From Rhodococcus pseudokoreensis (lineage in GTDB: Bacteria; Actinomycetota; Actinomycetes; Mycobacteriales; Mycobacteriaceae): a DNA stretch of 64,000 nt. A program made the translations under genes and the position numbers. The notes under the pieces were generated by a model, which saw only the letters and a program-made list of their open reading frames with translations, was not told the DNA's origin and searched no databases. The stretch lies in contig NZ_CP070619.1 in NCBI RefSeq assembly GCF_017068395.1, positions 3,844,001 to 3,908,000 of the forward strand, written 5' to 3'. Below, one piece after another: positions 20,605 to 34,783 of this stretch. The stretch's first letter is position 1, and each line of letters starts with the position of its first letter.

Positions 20605-22548
20605 CTATTTGGCCGGTTCCGGGAATGGCGGCTCGAGATTGCACCGCTGAATTTCATATGCGGGAACGCGCTCGAATCGATAACTCGCGAAATGCAGCGC
20701 ATCCTTGAAATTCTGTTTGAAACGCGGCCACGTCAGTTCGGACCGGTACGACGTCAGCAGGTCCTGCGTCTCCGGACAGGTGAGCGCGACCCGCGCCTCG
20801 GTCACCCATTCCTCGTCGAGGAATCCGGGCATCCAGGGGTGCTTGTCGATCATTCCGGTGTCCACCACGACCCAGTCGGGGTAGAGGGCTTTGTCGTGCC
20901 CGATACGGCCGTCGTCCAGCCGCTCGGTGTGCGCCGCAAGCGGGTACGCCAGACCCATCTGGTCCAGCACCCGCACGTCGAGACCGACGTTCATGCTCGT
21001 CATGCCGAGGTTCAGGAAGTACACGGTATGGCCTGCGCCGTCCTCCGGGATCGGAAGGGGCGGTGGGACGACGAACCAGTACGTGTAGTCGGCGGACGGG
21101 ATCAGCAGGCCGCCGTCGGGGGTGTCCGCGATGGTCTGGACCATGGCGCGCATCCGCGGGTAGTCCAGGTAGTCGTCCGCGCGAATCGGGTGCGCATGAC
21201 CGGTGTTGAGAACGTAGAACGCGCGTTCGTCGACAATTCCGGAACGTCCGATTACGACACCTTCCGGCATTCCCGTCGTGTTCGAGGCGAAAAACGCCCA
21301 CACGACCGTGCCGGCCCACAGGAAAGCCATTGCCAGGAAAATCGACGATTCCCTGTTACGGCCCCATGATGCGCGGTCCGGAATTCGTACCGGAATTACC
21401 GCGACGGGGACGATGAAACAGAACAGAACGGGAAGAAGAACTCGGCCGTGCATGAAGTCGCCACCGACGCGCAACGAGTACAGACCGAGGATCAGGCCGC
21501 TCGCGAGGACGAAGACGACGACGGCATTCTGCGTGCGCAGCCATCCGCGCAGGCGCGTCAGCCGACTCCCCTCGGTGTGACGAACACCATGCTCGATGTC
21601 CTTGTCCCGGCCGCGCCAGGCGATCACGGCGCCGGCGAACAGGAAGACCAGCGGCAGCCACAGCAGGTACGGGCCGAGCAGGTTCCACAGGTAGGCGAAA
21701 CCCTGCGACCACTTCGCGCCGCCTGCGTCCTTCGACACCGCGGTGTTGGGGTAAGGGAGGGCGTAGTAGCCCATGCGCCAGATCTGGTAGCCCACCGGGA
21801 CGATGCCGGCGACGAACACCATCGCGACCCGCACCACCCACGTGAGACCGGGCGCCAGGAAGATCATGGCCAGCGACAGCACACCCAGGATCGCCAGTTC
21901 GGGGCGCACCAGCGGGCCCATGCCTGCGATGAACGCGAGCGTCAGCACCGAGGTGGTGGACGGGGTGGCCGCCTGGCTCCACCGGACCAGCAGCAGCCAC
22001 AGCAGCGCGATCCAGAAGATGACGAGACAGCTTTCGAGGCCCGACGTCGCGAAGTCGCGGGCCGGGGGCACCGCGATGTAGACGAGCACACCGGCGGGCA
22101 TCAGGAGCAGCGTGCCGCCACCGGCGAAGGATCCACCGCGGTACAGCCGCGCGGTGCCGAACATGGCGAGCACGATGGCCGCCGTGGACAGGATCAGCGC
22201 GATCGTCAGAACCACGTATTCGAGCCGGGCCTGGGACAGCCAGCTGAACGCGTAGACGATGTACGTCCACGCGGTGCTGGTGTTGGCCTCGACCCGCTCG
22301 CCCGAGTTGAAGACCGGACCGTTGCCCGCGAGCAGGTTCCGGACCGTGCGCAGCACGATCAGACCGTCGTCGGCAATCCATCGCCGTTCCCAGGCACCCC
22401 AGAACATCAGGAGAGCCGAGATGGCCACACCCCCGAGGAAGACCACCCTCGAGAGGATGGCCTTCCGGTGGCGTTCGGTGGTCCGCTCCGCGGCGGCGCC
22501 CGATTCCTCGGCGTCGCCTACCAAGTCAGACGAGGTAGACAGCGACAC
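20605..22548 (-). CDS. aftB: AftB-like terminal beta-(1->2)-arabinofuranosyltransferase
   Basis: GT-C integral-membrane transferase that caps arabinan with beta-1,2 arabinose from decaprenyl-phosphoarabinose. The acidic pair lies in ERRWIADDG just after the first helix, followed by NLLAGNGPVFN and ERVEANTS; about ten helices precede a C-terminal extracytoplasmic domain. The start is uncertain: GTG 22548 gives 647 residues and overlaps ubiA by 23 bp, while TTG 22524 gives 639. Either leaves about 30-40 polar residues before the first helix, longer than mycobacterial AftB (about 627). It is the last gene of the glf-glfT2-PAP2-ubiA-aftB chain. Confidence 0.93.
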   Translation of the reverse strand: MSLSTSSDLVGDAEESGAAAERTTERHRKAILSRVVFLGGVAISALLMFWGAWERRWIADDGLIVLRTVRNLLAGNGPVFNSGERVEANTSTAWTYIVYAFSWLSQARLEYVVLTIALILSTAAIVLAMFGTARLYRGGSFAGGGTLLLMPAGVLVYIAVPPARDFATSGLESCLVIFWIALLWLLLVRWSQAATPSTTSVLTLAFIAGMGPLVRPELAILGVLSLAMIFLAPGLTWVVRVAMVFVAGIVPVGYQIWRMGYYALPYPNTAVSKDAGGAKWSQGFAYLWNLLGPYLLWLPLVFLFAGAVIAWRGRDKDIEHGVRHTEGSRLTRLRGWLRTQNAVVVFVLASGLILGLYSLRVGGDFMHGRVLLPVLFCFIVPVAVIPVRIPDRASWGRNRESSIFLAMAFLWAGTVVWAFFASNTTGMPEGVVIGRSGIVDERAFYVLNTGHAHPIRADDYLDYPRMRAMVQTIADTPDGGLLIPSADYTYWFVVPPPLPIPEDGAGHTVYFLNLGMTSMNVGLDVRVLDQMGLAYPLAAHTERLDDGRIGHDKALYPDWVVVDTGMIDKHPWMPGFLDEEWVTEARVALTCPETQDLLTSYRSELTWPRFKQNFKDALHFASYRFERVPAYEIQRCNLEPPFPEPAK

Positions 22549-23431
22549 CCACCACTCCGATCCAGGCAATCGCGAGAAGTTGGAGCACACGGTCGCCCAG
22601 CGCGATCTCCTCGGGCTCCCCCGCCTCACCGCCGTCGACGTCCACGGCGTAGCGCAGGATCGCGATCGTGAACGGCACCATGGAGATGGCGTACCAGTTG
22701 GTGCCCTTCAGGTCGTCCTGCTGGAACGCCCACAGCCCGTAGCAGAGCACGACCGCGGTAGCGCTCAGCGTCCAAACGAACCGCAGGTACGTGGTGGTGT
22801 AGTTCTCGAGGGACTTGCGGATCTTCGCGCCGGTGCGCTCGGCGAGCTGCAGTTCGGCGTACCGCTTACCGGCCGCCATGAACAGCGAACCGAATGCCAT
22901 GACCAGCAGGAACCACTGCGACAGCGCGATCTCGGCGGCCACACCGCCGGCGATGGCGCGCAGCAGGAACCCGGACGAGACGATGCAGATGTCGAGGACG
23001 GCCTGATGTTTGAGGCCGAAGCAGTACGCCAGCTGGATGCCGATGTAGACGGCCATCACGACCGCGAGCTGCCAGTTCGCGAGGAACGACAGGGCGATCG
23101 AGCCGCCGAGCAGCACGACGGCCATCGCGAACGCCAGGTTGACGGGCAGCACACCGGCCGCGATGGGGCGGAATCGCTTGGTGGGGTGCGCACGGTCCGC
23201 TTCGACGTCCATCGCGTCGTTGACGAGGTAGATGCCGGACGCTGCCATGCAGAACACCACGAAGGCGAGTGCGACGGGAAGCAGGACGGCGGATTCCGTC
23301 GCCGTGCCCGCGGCGACGGGAGCTGCGAGGACCAGGACGTTCTTGACCCACTGACGCGGGCGGACGGCCTTGACGATGCCAGCCGCCAGGGATGTCGGGG
23401 GTCCGGTGACGACAGCCGGTTCCTCGCTCAT
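22526..23431 (-). CDS. ubiA: Decaprenyl-phosphate phosphoribosyltransferase (UbiA/DppR synthase)
   Basis: UbiA-superfamily membrane enzyme of 301 residues that joins phosphoribose pyrophosphate to decaprenyl phosphate, the first committed step to decaprenyl-phosphoarabinose. The first Asp-rich motif is NDAMDVEADRAHPTKRFRP; a second acidic segment, DVDGGEAGEPEE, lies near the C-terminus. About nine helices. ATG 23431 overlaps the stop of the PAP2 phosphatase in ATGA (23428-23431), which fits the pathway because that phosphatase is thought to act on the product. The length equals that of the mycobacterial enzyme (302). Confidence 0.95.
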   Translation of the reverse strand: MSEEPAVVTGPPTSLAAGIVKAVRPRQWVKNVLVLAAPVAAGTATESAVLLPVALAFVVFCMAASGIYLVNDAMDVEADRAHPTKRFRPIAAGVLPVNLAFAMAVVLLGGSIALSFLANWQLAVVMAVYIGIQLAYCFGLKHQAVLDICIVSSGFLLRAIAGGVAAEIALSQWFLLVMAFGSLFMAAGKRYAELQLAERTGAKIRKSLENYTTTYLRFVWTLSATAVVLCYGLWAFQQDDLKGTNWYAISMVPFTIAILRYAVDVDGGEAGEPEEIALGDRVLQLLAIAWIGVVGVAVYLV

Positions 23432-23926
23432 TTTTCTCCAAACTTCTGCTCGGCCTTCAGCACCGCGACCGCGGAGGCGGCCCCCAGGGCAGATCCGGCG
23501 AGCACATCGGTCGGGTAGTGCACTCCCAGAACGAGCCGGGAAAGCAGCATCGGCGGTACCAACAACGCAGGCAAGGGTAGCCCGGTGAGTCGGCCGAGCA
23601 GCACGGCAGCCGCTGTGGTGGATGTCGCATGCGAGGACGGGAAGCTCAATTTGCTGGGCGTCGACACGTTGACCTGGATCGACGGGTCGTTCGGCCGCGG
23701 GCGGCGGACGATGCGTTTGATCACGATCGAGGCCGCGTGGGCGCCGACGGCACCCACGGCGACGCCCGCCCACTGCCGGCGGCGGGGCTTGTCGAGTGCC
23801 GCGCCGATGCCGGCGACGGCCACCCATCCGAGGGCGTGCTCACCGAAGTGGGACATGCCCCGTGCGGTCGAGACGACGCCGGGACGGCTCGCGATCGTCG
23901 ACTGGACGGTCTGCAGGATCTGGATC

Positions 23927-23946
<20 letters not shown>
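23428..23946 (-). CDS. PAP2-family phosphatase (Rv3807c type)
   Basis: Membrane phosphatase of 172 residues with all three PAP2 motifs: KRIVRRPRP, PSSHAT and SRLVLGVHYPTDV. In this gene order it is thought to dephosphorylate decaprenyl-phosphoryl-5-phosphoribose between UbiA and the DprE1/DprE2 epimerase; that role is from family knowledge, not sequence. Start GTG 23946 is the only credible in-frame start and overlaps glfT2 by 20 bp. Its stop shares ATGA with ubiA. Confidence 0.92.
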
Positions 23947-28325
<4,379 letters not shown>

Positions 28326-28329
<4 letters not shown>

Positions 28330-29906
28330 CTGCCACCGGTCGGGAGCCACTCGCGGAGCACGCTGGCGTCGATCACCTGCGCTCCCAGTTTCTTGGTCCA
28401 GATGATGGTTCCGTTGGTGAACATCCGGAACTTGCCCGCCTCCGACGGCAGCATCATCTCGGGACCGATCGGCGCGCCGAGTGTGCTGTTGACGCCGCCG
28501 AGCTCCTTGTACTTCTCGGCGATCGGCGAACCCTCGGTGGTACCGACGGTGTCCTCGTCCTCGCCCGCGGAAGCGAGGATGGACGGATCGGGTTCGCCGG
28601 GGACGGCAGGCGGCGCCGGCACCGCGAGTCCGTCACCGAGCGTGAACCAGTCGGACTTGAGCTTCAGCTTGGCCCGCGCCTCGGCGCCGGTCGCCTCGGC
28701 GGTCCCCGACGTTCCGACCACCTTCACGCCGGTGACGCGTCCGCCGTCGACCCCGAAGTTGTTGCGCGTGACCACCTCGAACGATTCGAGTTCGCCGACG
28801 TTGAACGCGGACGCGATGTCGCCCGCGGTGAGGGTCACCACCCAGTCGTGGTTCGGCGACACCGTGTCGCCCTGGTCCTCGACGGCCGGGAACTCGCCGC
28901 CCGCGGTGTATCCGCCTGTGGACGAGGAGAATTCGGCAGCGACGGGCTTGTTGTCCTTCGTCAGGATCATGCCCTTGGTGGAGCGGACGGCGTCCGTGGT
29001 CCGGGGGTCCTCCTTCGAGGAACCGCCGTAGACCTGGCAGCTCTGGGTGTCGCAGGTCTTCGCGTACTCTTCCCGATTTTCGGCGGCGGCGTAGGAGCGG
29101 GCCGCGACGGCCTGCGCCCGAAGCGCCTCGGCCCCACCGGTGTCGGCCCAGCCGGCCTTCGCCTCGGCGGGCACCACGCCCAGCAGGTAGTCGTCCATGT
29201 CGACGACGTTGACGGTGCGCACGGCGGCGCCGTCGAGCGCGACCCCGAGGGCACCGCGGTAGGGGGTGTCACCGGCGCACAGCTTGAGGTGCTCGTTCGC
29301 GGGACGGTCCGGGGCGAGGTCGATCGGGTCGACCCACGGGTGGTCGGTGGCGTCCTGCCACAGGACGTCGCCGGCACATCCGCGGGTGACGACGACGTTG
29401 GCGCCGCCGTCCGCTGTCGGGGTCAGGTGGACGGCCTCGCCCGGTCCGACTGGCTTGCCTGCGACGACCGCGCCGGCGTCGGAGTAGACGTCGAGCGGCT
29501 GGTCGTCGCGCGCCTGCAGCCGGACGCTGATCTGTGCGTCGGCGAGGGTGCCGAGCGTGGTGCCGCCGTAGTAGTGGCCGAGGATGCGCTCGGCCGCCCA
29601 CCCCTGATCCTTCGCGTATCCGTAGGCGCCCCACTGACCCATCCCGCGGCCGTGGCCGTTGCCGTGTCCGGAGAGTGTGAACGGCGCGTCGGAGGCGACG
29701 GTTTCCCGGACGTCCTGGCCCGAGGAGCGCACCTGCACGACGACGCCGGTGACGGCGCCGACGACGAGGACGGGTGCGATACCGAGCGCCGACGCGCGCA
29801 GAAGTGTGGCCCTGAACCCGCGCGGGGCGGGAGGGCCCGCGATGTACCGCCTCCTGCGAGTCCAGGCAGGTCTACCTGCACGAACCCCGAATTCGGTCTT
29901 CGCCAT
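28326..29906 (-). CDS. SpoIID/LytB-domain exported protein with one LGFP repeat
   Basis: Exported protein of 526 residues. A basic N-terminus and one signal/anchor helix (about 38-58) lead to a SpoIID/LytB domain with HGNGHGRGMGQWGAYGYA, DDYLLGVVPAEA, RAQAVAARSYA and FSSSTGGYT. SpoIID of Bacillus is a peptidoglycan lytic transglycosylase; related proteins in non-sporulating actinobacteria are poorly known. The C-terminus (about 460-526) carries one LGFP-type repeat (ELGGVNSTLGAPIGPE), linking it to the wall-bound mycolyltransferase and amidase. ATG 29906 has GAGGAG upstream. It diverges from the amidase gene. Confidence 0.88.
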
Positions 29907-30142
29907 CACTGCACTCCTCATCGCTGAACAACGAGCGCCGAGACGGGGCGTGCACCTCGTCTCAGCGGGTCCGAGAAATTCGGGATAAAGTCTCAATGTA
30001 AGGTTGAGCGTTATGGACCTGTGTGACTAGTGTGGCAAGAGTGATTGGAGTTAGCAACAACAGTCTCTTCCGTCACATGAGCATCACAAGTTGCAGACAC
30101 GCGAGGTCGCTCGCAGGAAACTACAACTGAGGAGAGTCCCCC

Positions 30143-32299
30143 TTGCCGCACCGTCGACCGAAGCCCTCGATCGTCCTCGGGGCTGTCGCCGCGCTGGCTG
30201 TCGCAAGTCCCGTTGCGGTCTACGGCATCAGTAGCGCACCCTCGGACGTCCGATCCACGAACGAAACCTCCAACTCCGCCGTGTCCACCGAGATCGCGCA
30301 GGTAGTGCTGTCGCAGATCCCGGACATCGTGATTCCGCTCAAGGAACTGACCGGGCTGAACCTGCCGGACGTGAACATCGGCGACCTCCGGAACCTGAAG
30401 ATCCCGCCGTACCTCCACATCCCCAGCAACGTGCAACTCCCCGGCGGAATCCAGATCCCCAGCCTGCAGATCCCGCTGAAAATCCCCGCCCCGGGTGACG
30501 TCTCCGACCCCGCGATCCTGCCCCCGGCCGATCAGCAACCCGGCGCGATCGTCAAGGAACTGTCCCGCGACACCCCGTTCAGCATGGTGGCGCTCACGTC
30601 CGAAACCCTCGCGTCCGCGGAGTCGAAGGTCCGTGCGCTGCAGGCCGACGGAACGTGGGGACAGTGGGTCTCCCCCGACATGATCGACACCCGCCGCACC
30701 GACAAGACCGCGTCGGACGGCAAGGTCGCCACCGAACCCGTCTACGTCGGGCTGACGAAGGCGATCCAGATCCTGACCCCCACTTCGGCAGGCGCACCCG
30801 ACGCGGTCCCCGCTCCCGCTCCCGCGCCCGCCCCGGCACCCGAAGCCCCCGCTCCCGCACCGGCGCCCGCCGCCGACGGGGCCGCGCCGCTCGGGTACAC
30901 CCCCGCCGCCGTCAACACGCCACTGCGACAGCAGCCTGCCCGCGCGGGCGCCGACGACGTCACCGCCGTGCTCATCGAACCGGGCAGCGGCCCCGGCGAC
31001 TCCACACTCAGCGACATCGCGAGCCCGCTCGACAGCGGCGGCCCGAAGGTCATCAGCCGCCAGCAGTGGGGCGCGGACGAGTCGATCCGCTGCCAGGACC
31101 CCGACTACGACGACTTCATCGGCGGTGCCACCGTGCACCACACCGCGGGCGCCAACGACTACTCGAAGGCCGAATCGGCCGAGATCGTCCGCGCGATCTA
31201 CGCGTACCACGCGCAGACGCTCGGCTGGTGCGACATCGGCTACAACGCGCTGGTCGACAAATACGGCCAGATCTTCGAGGGCCGCGCAGGCGGTCTCGAC
31301 CGTCCCGTCCAGGGCGCACACGCGGGCGGGTTCAACGAGAACACCACCGGCGTCGCGATGATGGGCGACTTCTCGTCCGAGGACCCGCCGCAGGCCACGC
31401 TCGACGCCGTCGGCAAGTTCCTCGGCTGGAAGCTCGGCAAGGCCGGACTCGACCCGCTCGGCGAGACGACGATGTACTCCGAGGGCACCGAGTTCACCCC
31501 GTACGCGGAGGGTGAGGCCGTCGACCTGCCGGTGATCTTCGCGCACCGCGACGTCGGCAACACGTCCTGCCCGGGCGACGCGGCGTACTCGCACATGGAC
31601 GAGATCCGGCAGATCGCGGCCGCCAACCTCAGCGGCGGCAACGCCTCACAGGCCTCGGACGCACCCTCGGGTGAGGCCCCGGCGCCGTCCGGCGGTCCGG
31701 GCACCGACGCCAGCGGCAGCCTCGGCGCCGGGATCCCCGCCCTGGTCAACGAACTGCTGCGGCTCACCGATCCATCGCCGGTCGCCCAGAAGTGGGTCGC
31801 GGAAGGCGGCGACACCGGCAGGCTCGGCCAGGCCATCACCGGACTACTGCAGGCCAAGGCCGGGAACTCCGGCGCAGAGTTCGCCAACGGCGCCATCTTC
31901 ACCTCACCCAACGGCGGCGTGTGGGCGGTCCTCGGCCAGATCTTCAAGACGTGGCAGAACCTCGGGGCCGACAACGGCGAACTGGGCCTGCCGACCAGCG
32001 ACGAGTACACGATCCCGGGCGGTCTGCGCACCGACTTCGAGAACGGCTCGCTGATCTTCAACGAGCTCACCGGCATCGTCACCAAGGTGTTGAAGACGTA
32101 CAACGACACGTACGCGGAGGCCTACAAGAACGGCGCCCGGGTCGACGCCGCGGCTCCCGTCGCACCGCCCGCGGACCCGGCACAGATTCCGCCGGCCCCC
32201 GCCGAGCCCGCACCGGCTCCTGCTACTGAACCGGCGCCTGCGCCCGAACCGGCTCCCGCGCCTGCTCCCGTCGAGCCGGCACCGGTTCCGGCCGGCTGA
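30143..32299 (+). CDS. Exported N-acetylmuramoyl-L-alanine amidase with LGFP repeats (Rv3811 type)
   Basis: Secreted peptidoglycan amidase of 718 residues. Signal peptide about 1-32, an Ile/Pro-rich region, a Pro/Ala linker (about 218-250), a PGRP/amidase_2 domain (about 300-470) and an LGFP-type region (about 555-655; GELGLPTSDEY), then a Pro/Ala tail. Zinc ligands are visible: His in TVHHTAG and His and Cys in AHRDVGNTSCPG. I chose TTG 30143, preceded by GAGGAG, because it begins an ordinary signal peptide. It faces the SpoIID-like gene across 236 bp, so both wall-remodelling genes may share regulation. Confidence 0.92.
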   Translation: MPHRRPKPSIVLGAVAALAVASPVAVYGISSAPSDVRSTNETSNSAVSTEIAQVVLSQIPDIVIPLKELTGLNLPDVNIGDLRNLKIPPYLHIPSNVQLPGGIQIPSLQIPLKIPAPGDVSDPAILPPADQQPGAIVKELSRDTPFSMVALTSETLASAESKVRALQADGTWGQWVSPDMIDTRRTDKTASDGKVATEPVYVGLTKAIQILTPTSAGAPDAVPAPAPAPAPAPEAPAPAPAPAADGAAPLGYTPAAVNTPLRQQPARAGADDVTAVLIEPGSGPGDSTLSDIASPLDSGGPKVISRQQWGADESIRCQDPDYDDFIGGATVHHTAGANDYSKAESAEIVRAIYAYHAQTLGWCDIGYNALVDKYGQIFEGRAGGLDRPVQGAHAGGFNENTTGVAMMGDFSSEDPPQATLDAVGKFLGWKLGKAGLDPLGETTMYSEGTEFTPYAEGEAVDLPVIFAHRDVGNTSCPGDAAYSHMDEIRQIAAANLSGGNASQASDAPSGEAPAPSGGPGTDASGSLGAGIPALVNELLRLTDPSPVAQKWVAEGGDTGRLGQAITGLLQAKAGNSGAEFANGAIFTSPNGGVWAVLGQIFKTWQNLGADNGELGLPTSDEYTIPGGLRTDFENGSLIFNELTGIVTKVLKTYNDTYAEAYKNGARVDAAAPVAPPADPAQIPPAPAEPAPAPATEPAPAPEPAPAPAPVEPAPVPAG

Positions 32300-32319
32300 C
32301 CGGATTTACCCCCTCTCGG

Positions 32320-32347
32320 GCGCTGGTGGTCTCAGGACCACCAGCGC
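32320..32347. terminator. Bidirectional terminator hairpin
   Basis: GCGCTGGTGGTC (32320-32331) and GACCACCAGCGC (32336-32347) form a perfect 12-bp stem with loop TCAG, between the convergent amidase and HAD genes. The loop contains the HAD stop codon, so the hairpin is part of that gene's 3' end. Confidence 0.88.
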
Positions 32348-33153
32348 TCGAGTACTTTCGCGACCCCGTCGTCCCAGTTGGTGGCCGTCACCTCGTCGGC
32401 GGCGGCCTTGGCGTCGGGGTGGGCGTTCTCGACGGCGACACCGCGGCCCGCGAGGTTCAGCATCGGAATGTCGTTGGGCATGTCACCGAACGCCACGATC
32501 TGCGACGCCGTCACGCCGAGCCGTTCCGCGACCAGCGCGAGACCCGACGCCTTCGTGATGCCCGCCGCCGACAGTTCGATCAGCCCGTTGTCGGTGGAGA
32601 ACGTGACGTCGGCGCGGCGCCCGATGTGCGGCGCCAGCGCGTCGACCATCGCCTGACTGGACATTTCCGGCACCCGGATCAGCAACTTCACCGCGGGGGC
32701 CGCGACGACCTCGTTCTCGGACATCTCGGTGTTGTCCGGGTTGAGCCAGGCGTGCTGGTAGCCGGGAGAACTGACGAACTGCGGTGTCGCGGCGTCGTGG
32801 GCGCTGACCCCGACCCGCTCGGCCGCGAGCCCGGCACCGGGCAGCACGTCGAGGGCGATCGCCGACAACCAGGTGAGGGTGTCCACGTCGAGGGTCGCGG
32901 CACTGAGCACGCGGTCGCTGTCGCTGTCGTAGATGACGGCGCCGTTCGCGCAGACGGCGAGCGGCGCGTAGCCGAGGCCCTCGACCACGGGATGGATCCA
33001 GCGCGGCGGCCTGCCGGTGGCCAGCACGAAGGGTGTCCCCGACGCGACGACCGACGCGACGGCGTCCCGGGTGCGGGCGCTGATGCGCTCGTCCTCCCCG
33101 ATCAGGGTGCCGTCGACATCGGACGCTACAAGGCTCGGTCGGTCTGGGCTCAC
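32332..33153 (-). CDS. Cof-type HAD-superfamily phosphatase
   Basis: Cytoplasmic sugar- or cofactor-phosphate phosphatase of the HAD IIB (Cof) type, 273 residues. Motif I is SDVDGTL, motif II lies around LATGRP, and motif IV is GDMPNDIPML. GTG 33153 is used; a nearby ATG is out of frame. It matches Rv3813c in position and starts 44 bp after the stop of the upstream acyltransferase. Substrate unknown. Confidence 0.92.
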   Translation of the reverse strand: MSPDRPSLVASDVDGTLIGEDERISARTRDAVASVVASGTPFVLATGRPPRWIHPVVEGLGYAPLAVCANGAVIYDSDSDRVLSAATLDVDTLTWLSAIALDVLPGAGLAAERVGVSAHDAATPQFVSSPGYQHAWLNPDNTEMSENEVVAAPAVKLLIRVPEMSSQAMVDALAPHIGRRADVTFSTDNGLIELSAAGITKASGLALVAERLGVTASQIVAFGDMPNDIPMLNLAGRGVAVENAHPDAKAAADEVTATNWDDGVAKVLERWWS

Positions 33154-33197
33154 CCAGCCATTCTGCCTGCCGGGCCGGCGACGCCGCCGGGCGGCCG

Positions 33198-33935
33198 TTA
33201 CCGGGACCGGCGTTCCTCTGCCTCGCGGCGGTCCATCTCGGCGGCCTCCTCGATGGTGGGCGCGCTGCCGCCGAGGCGCCGGGGCACCCAGTCCGCACCC
33301 GCCGGGTGGTCGAATCCGTCCTGCACCCGGCGCAGGATCGCGTCCATCTCCTTGTGCAGGGTTTCGGTGAGGGCGTCCGCGGGTTCGCGCGGCCCGATCG
33401 GCCGTCCCACCTCGACGGTCACGGGGAACCGATGCCGCCCAAGACTTTTCGGTCGGCCCTTCGTGGCGATCCGCTGGGCACCCCACACGATGACGGGCAC
33501 GATCGGCACCCCGGCGTCGAGGGCCATGCGCGCCGCACCCGACTTCAGTTCCTTGATCTCGAAGCTCCGGCTGATGGTCGCCTCCGGGTACACGCCCACC
33601 AGTTCGCCCTCGCGCAGTCGCTCCACCGCGGCGAGGTAGGCGCCCGCTCCCGCGGTCCGGTCGACGGGGATGACGCCGCATCCGCGCATCAGGAACGCCA
33701 TCACCTTGTTGTTCGCCAGTTCGGCCTTGGCCATGAGCCGCAGTTTGCGGTCCACCGCGCCGACGGCCAGCGCCAACTGGACGAAATCCAGGTACCCGGT
33801 GTGATTGACCGCGAGTACGGCGCCGCCCTCGGCGGGAATGTTGTCCAGGCCGACCCGGGTCATCCTCAGCCCCTGGAACAGGGACAACGCCTTGGCCGCC
33901 GACTCGACGGCCGTGTAGACAGGCTCCACCGCCAC
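33198..33935 (-). CDS. 1-acylglycerol-3-phosphate acyltransferase-like protein
   Basis: PlsC-family acyltransferase, 245 residues. The catalytic NHTGYLDF (NHx4D) box and a VYPEATIS substrate box are present, plus PIVPVIVWG. GTG 33935 or GTG 33929 could be the start; the paralogue begins at the residue corresponding to 33929. Only 3 bp separates it from the upstream paralogue, so the two form an operon, like Rv3814c-Rv3816c. Probably acylates lysophosphatidate or another polar lipid at the membrane; the exact substrate is unproven. Confidence 0.92.
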   Translation of the reverse strand: MAVEPVYTAVESAAKALSLFQGLRMTRVGLDNIPAEGGAVLAVNHTGYLDFVQLALAVGAVDRKLRLMAKAELANNKVMAFLMRGCGVIPVDRTAGAGAYLAAVERLREGELVGVYPEATISRSFEIKELKSGAARMALDAGVPIVPVIVWGAQRIATKGRPKSLGRHRFPVTVEVGRPIGPREPADALTETLHKEMDAILRRVQDGFDHPAGADWVPRRLGGSAPTIEEAAEMDRREAEERRSR

Positions 33936-33938
33936 CGT

Positions 33939-34694
33939 CTAGCTACCGGTCTCCCTGGCCCGACGGGACTGCGCCTTCGCCTCGGCGTCGGCGGCGTCCA
34001 TCTTGTTCGCCTCGTCGAGCGTCGGCGCGCTGCCCCCGAGCCGCGCGGGCACCCAGTACTCGCCGGCCGGGTGCTCGTACCCCTGCTGGAGGTCGGCGAG
34101 CATCGCTGTCATCGTGGCGTGCAGCTTCTCGGTCAGCTCGGATGCGGGCTCGAACGGCTGGATCGGCTCACCGACGGCGATCGAGATGGGAGTATTCGTG
34201 CGGCCCAGCCGCTTCGGGAACCCCTTGGTCCACACCCGCTGCGCACCCCAGATGACCATCGGGACGATCGGCACGTTCGCCTCGATCGCCATGCGGGCGG
34301 CACCCGACTTGAATTCCTTGATCTCGAAGCTCCGGCTGATGGTGGCCTCCGGGTAGACGCCCACCAGTTCGCCGCGACGCAGGAAGTCGACGGCCGCCTT
34401 GTACGAATCCGAGCCCGCCGACCGGTCGACGGGAATGTGCTTGAGCGCGCGCATGATCGGGCCCGAGATCTTGTTGTCGAACACTTCCTTCTTCGCCATG
34501 AAGCGCACGTAGCGCTTCACGCTGCGGACCGGAAGTCCGGCGTAGGTGAAGTCCATGTAGCCGGTGTGATTGATCGCGATCACCGCCCCACCCGTCGCCG
34601 GAATGTGCTGATCACCCTTGACCGTGAACTTCAGCCCCTCGAGGGTGAATACGGTGCGGGCGATGCCGATGACGGTTCGGTAGACGGGTTCCAC
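33939..34694 (-). CDS. 1-acylglycerol-3-phosphate acyltransferase-like protein
   Basis: PlsC-family acyltransferase, 251 residues, tandem paralogue of the next gene. NHTGYMDF and VYPEATIS motifs are identical in layout, with PIVPMVIWG and a similar C-terminal extension (GYEHPAGEYWVPARLGGSAP) shared by both copies. GTG 34694 is the start. First gene of a likely acyltransferase pair; the 89 bp upstream separate it from a divergent lipoprotein gene. Confidence 0.92.
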   Translation of the reverse strand: MEPVYRTVIGIARTVFTLEGLKFTVKGDQHIPATGGAVIAINHTGYMDFTYAGLPVRSVKRYVRFMAKKEVFDNKISGPIMRALKHIPVDRSAGSDSYKAAVDFLRRGELVGVYPEATISRSFEIKEFKSGAARMAIEANVPIVPMVIWGAQRVWTKGFPKRLGRTNTPISIAVGEPIQPFEPASELTEKLHATMTAMLADLQQGYEHPAGEYWVPARLGGSAPTLDEANKMDAADAEAKAQSRRARETGS

Positions 34695-34783
34695 AATCGG
34701 CTAGCGTAGCCGGGTATCCGCGATCTGGCCCGCCGTCGGGGACGGACATTCGGTGGGGAGTCGAGAGAAAGGGCGCGCTGGAG

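Noticed and set aside
30808..30880. CCCGCTCCCGC-type DNA repeat
   Set aside because: It encodes the Pro/Ala linker of the amidase in frame; ordinary coding low complexity.
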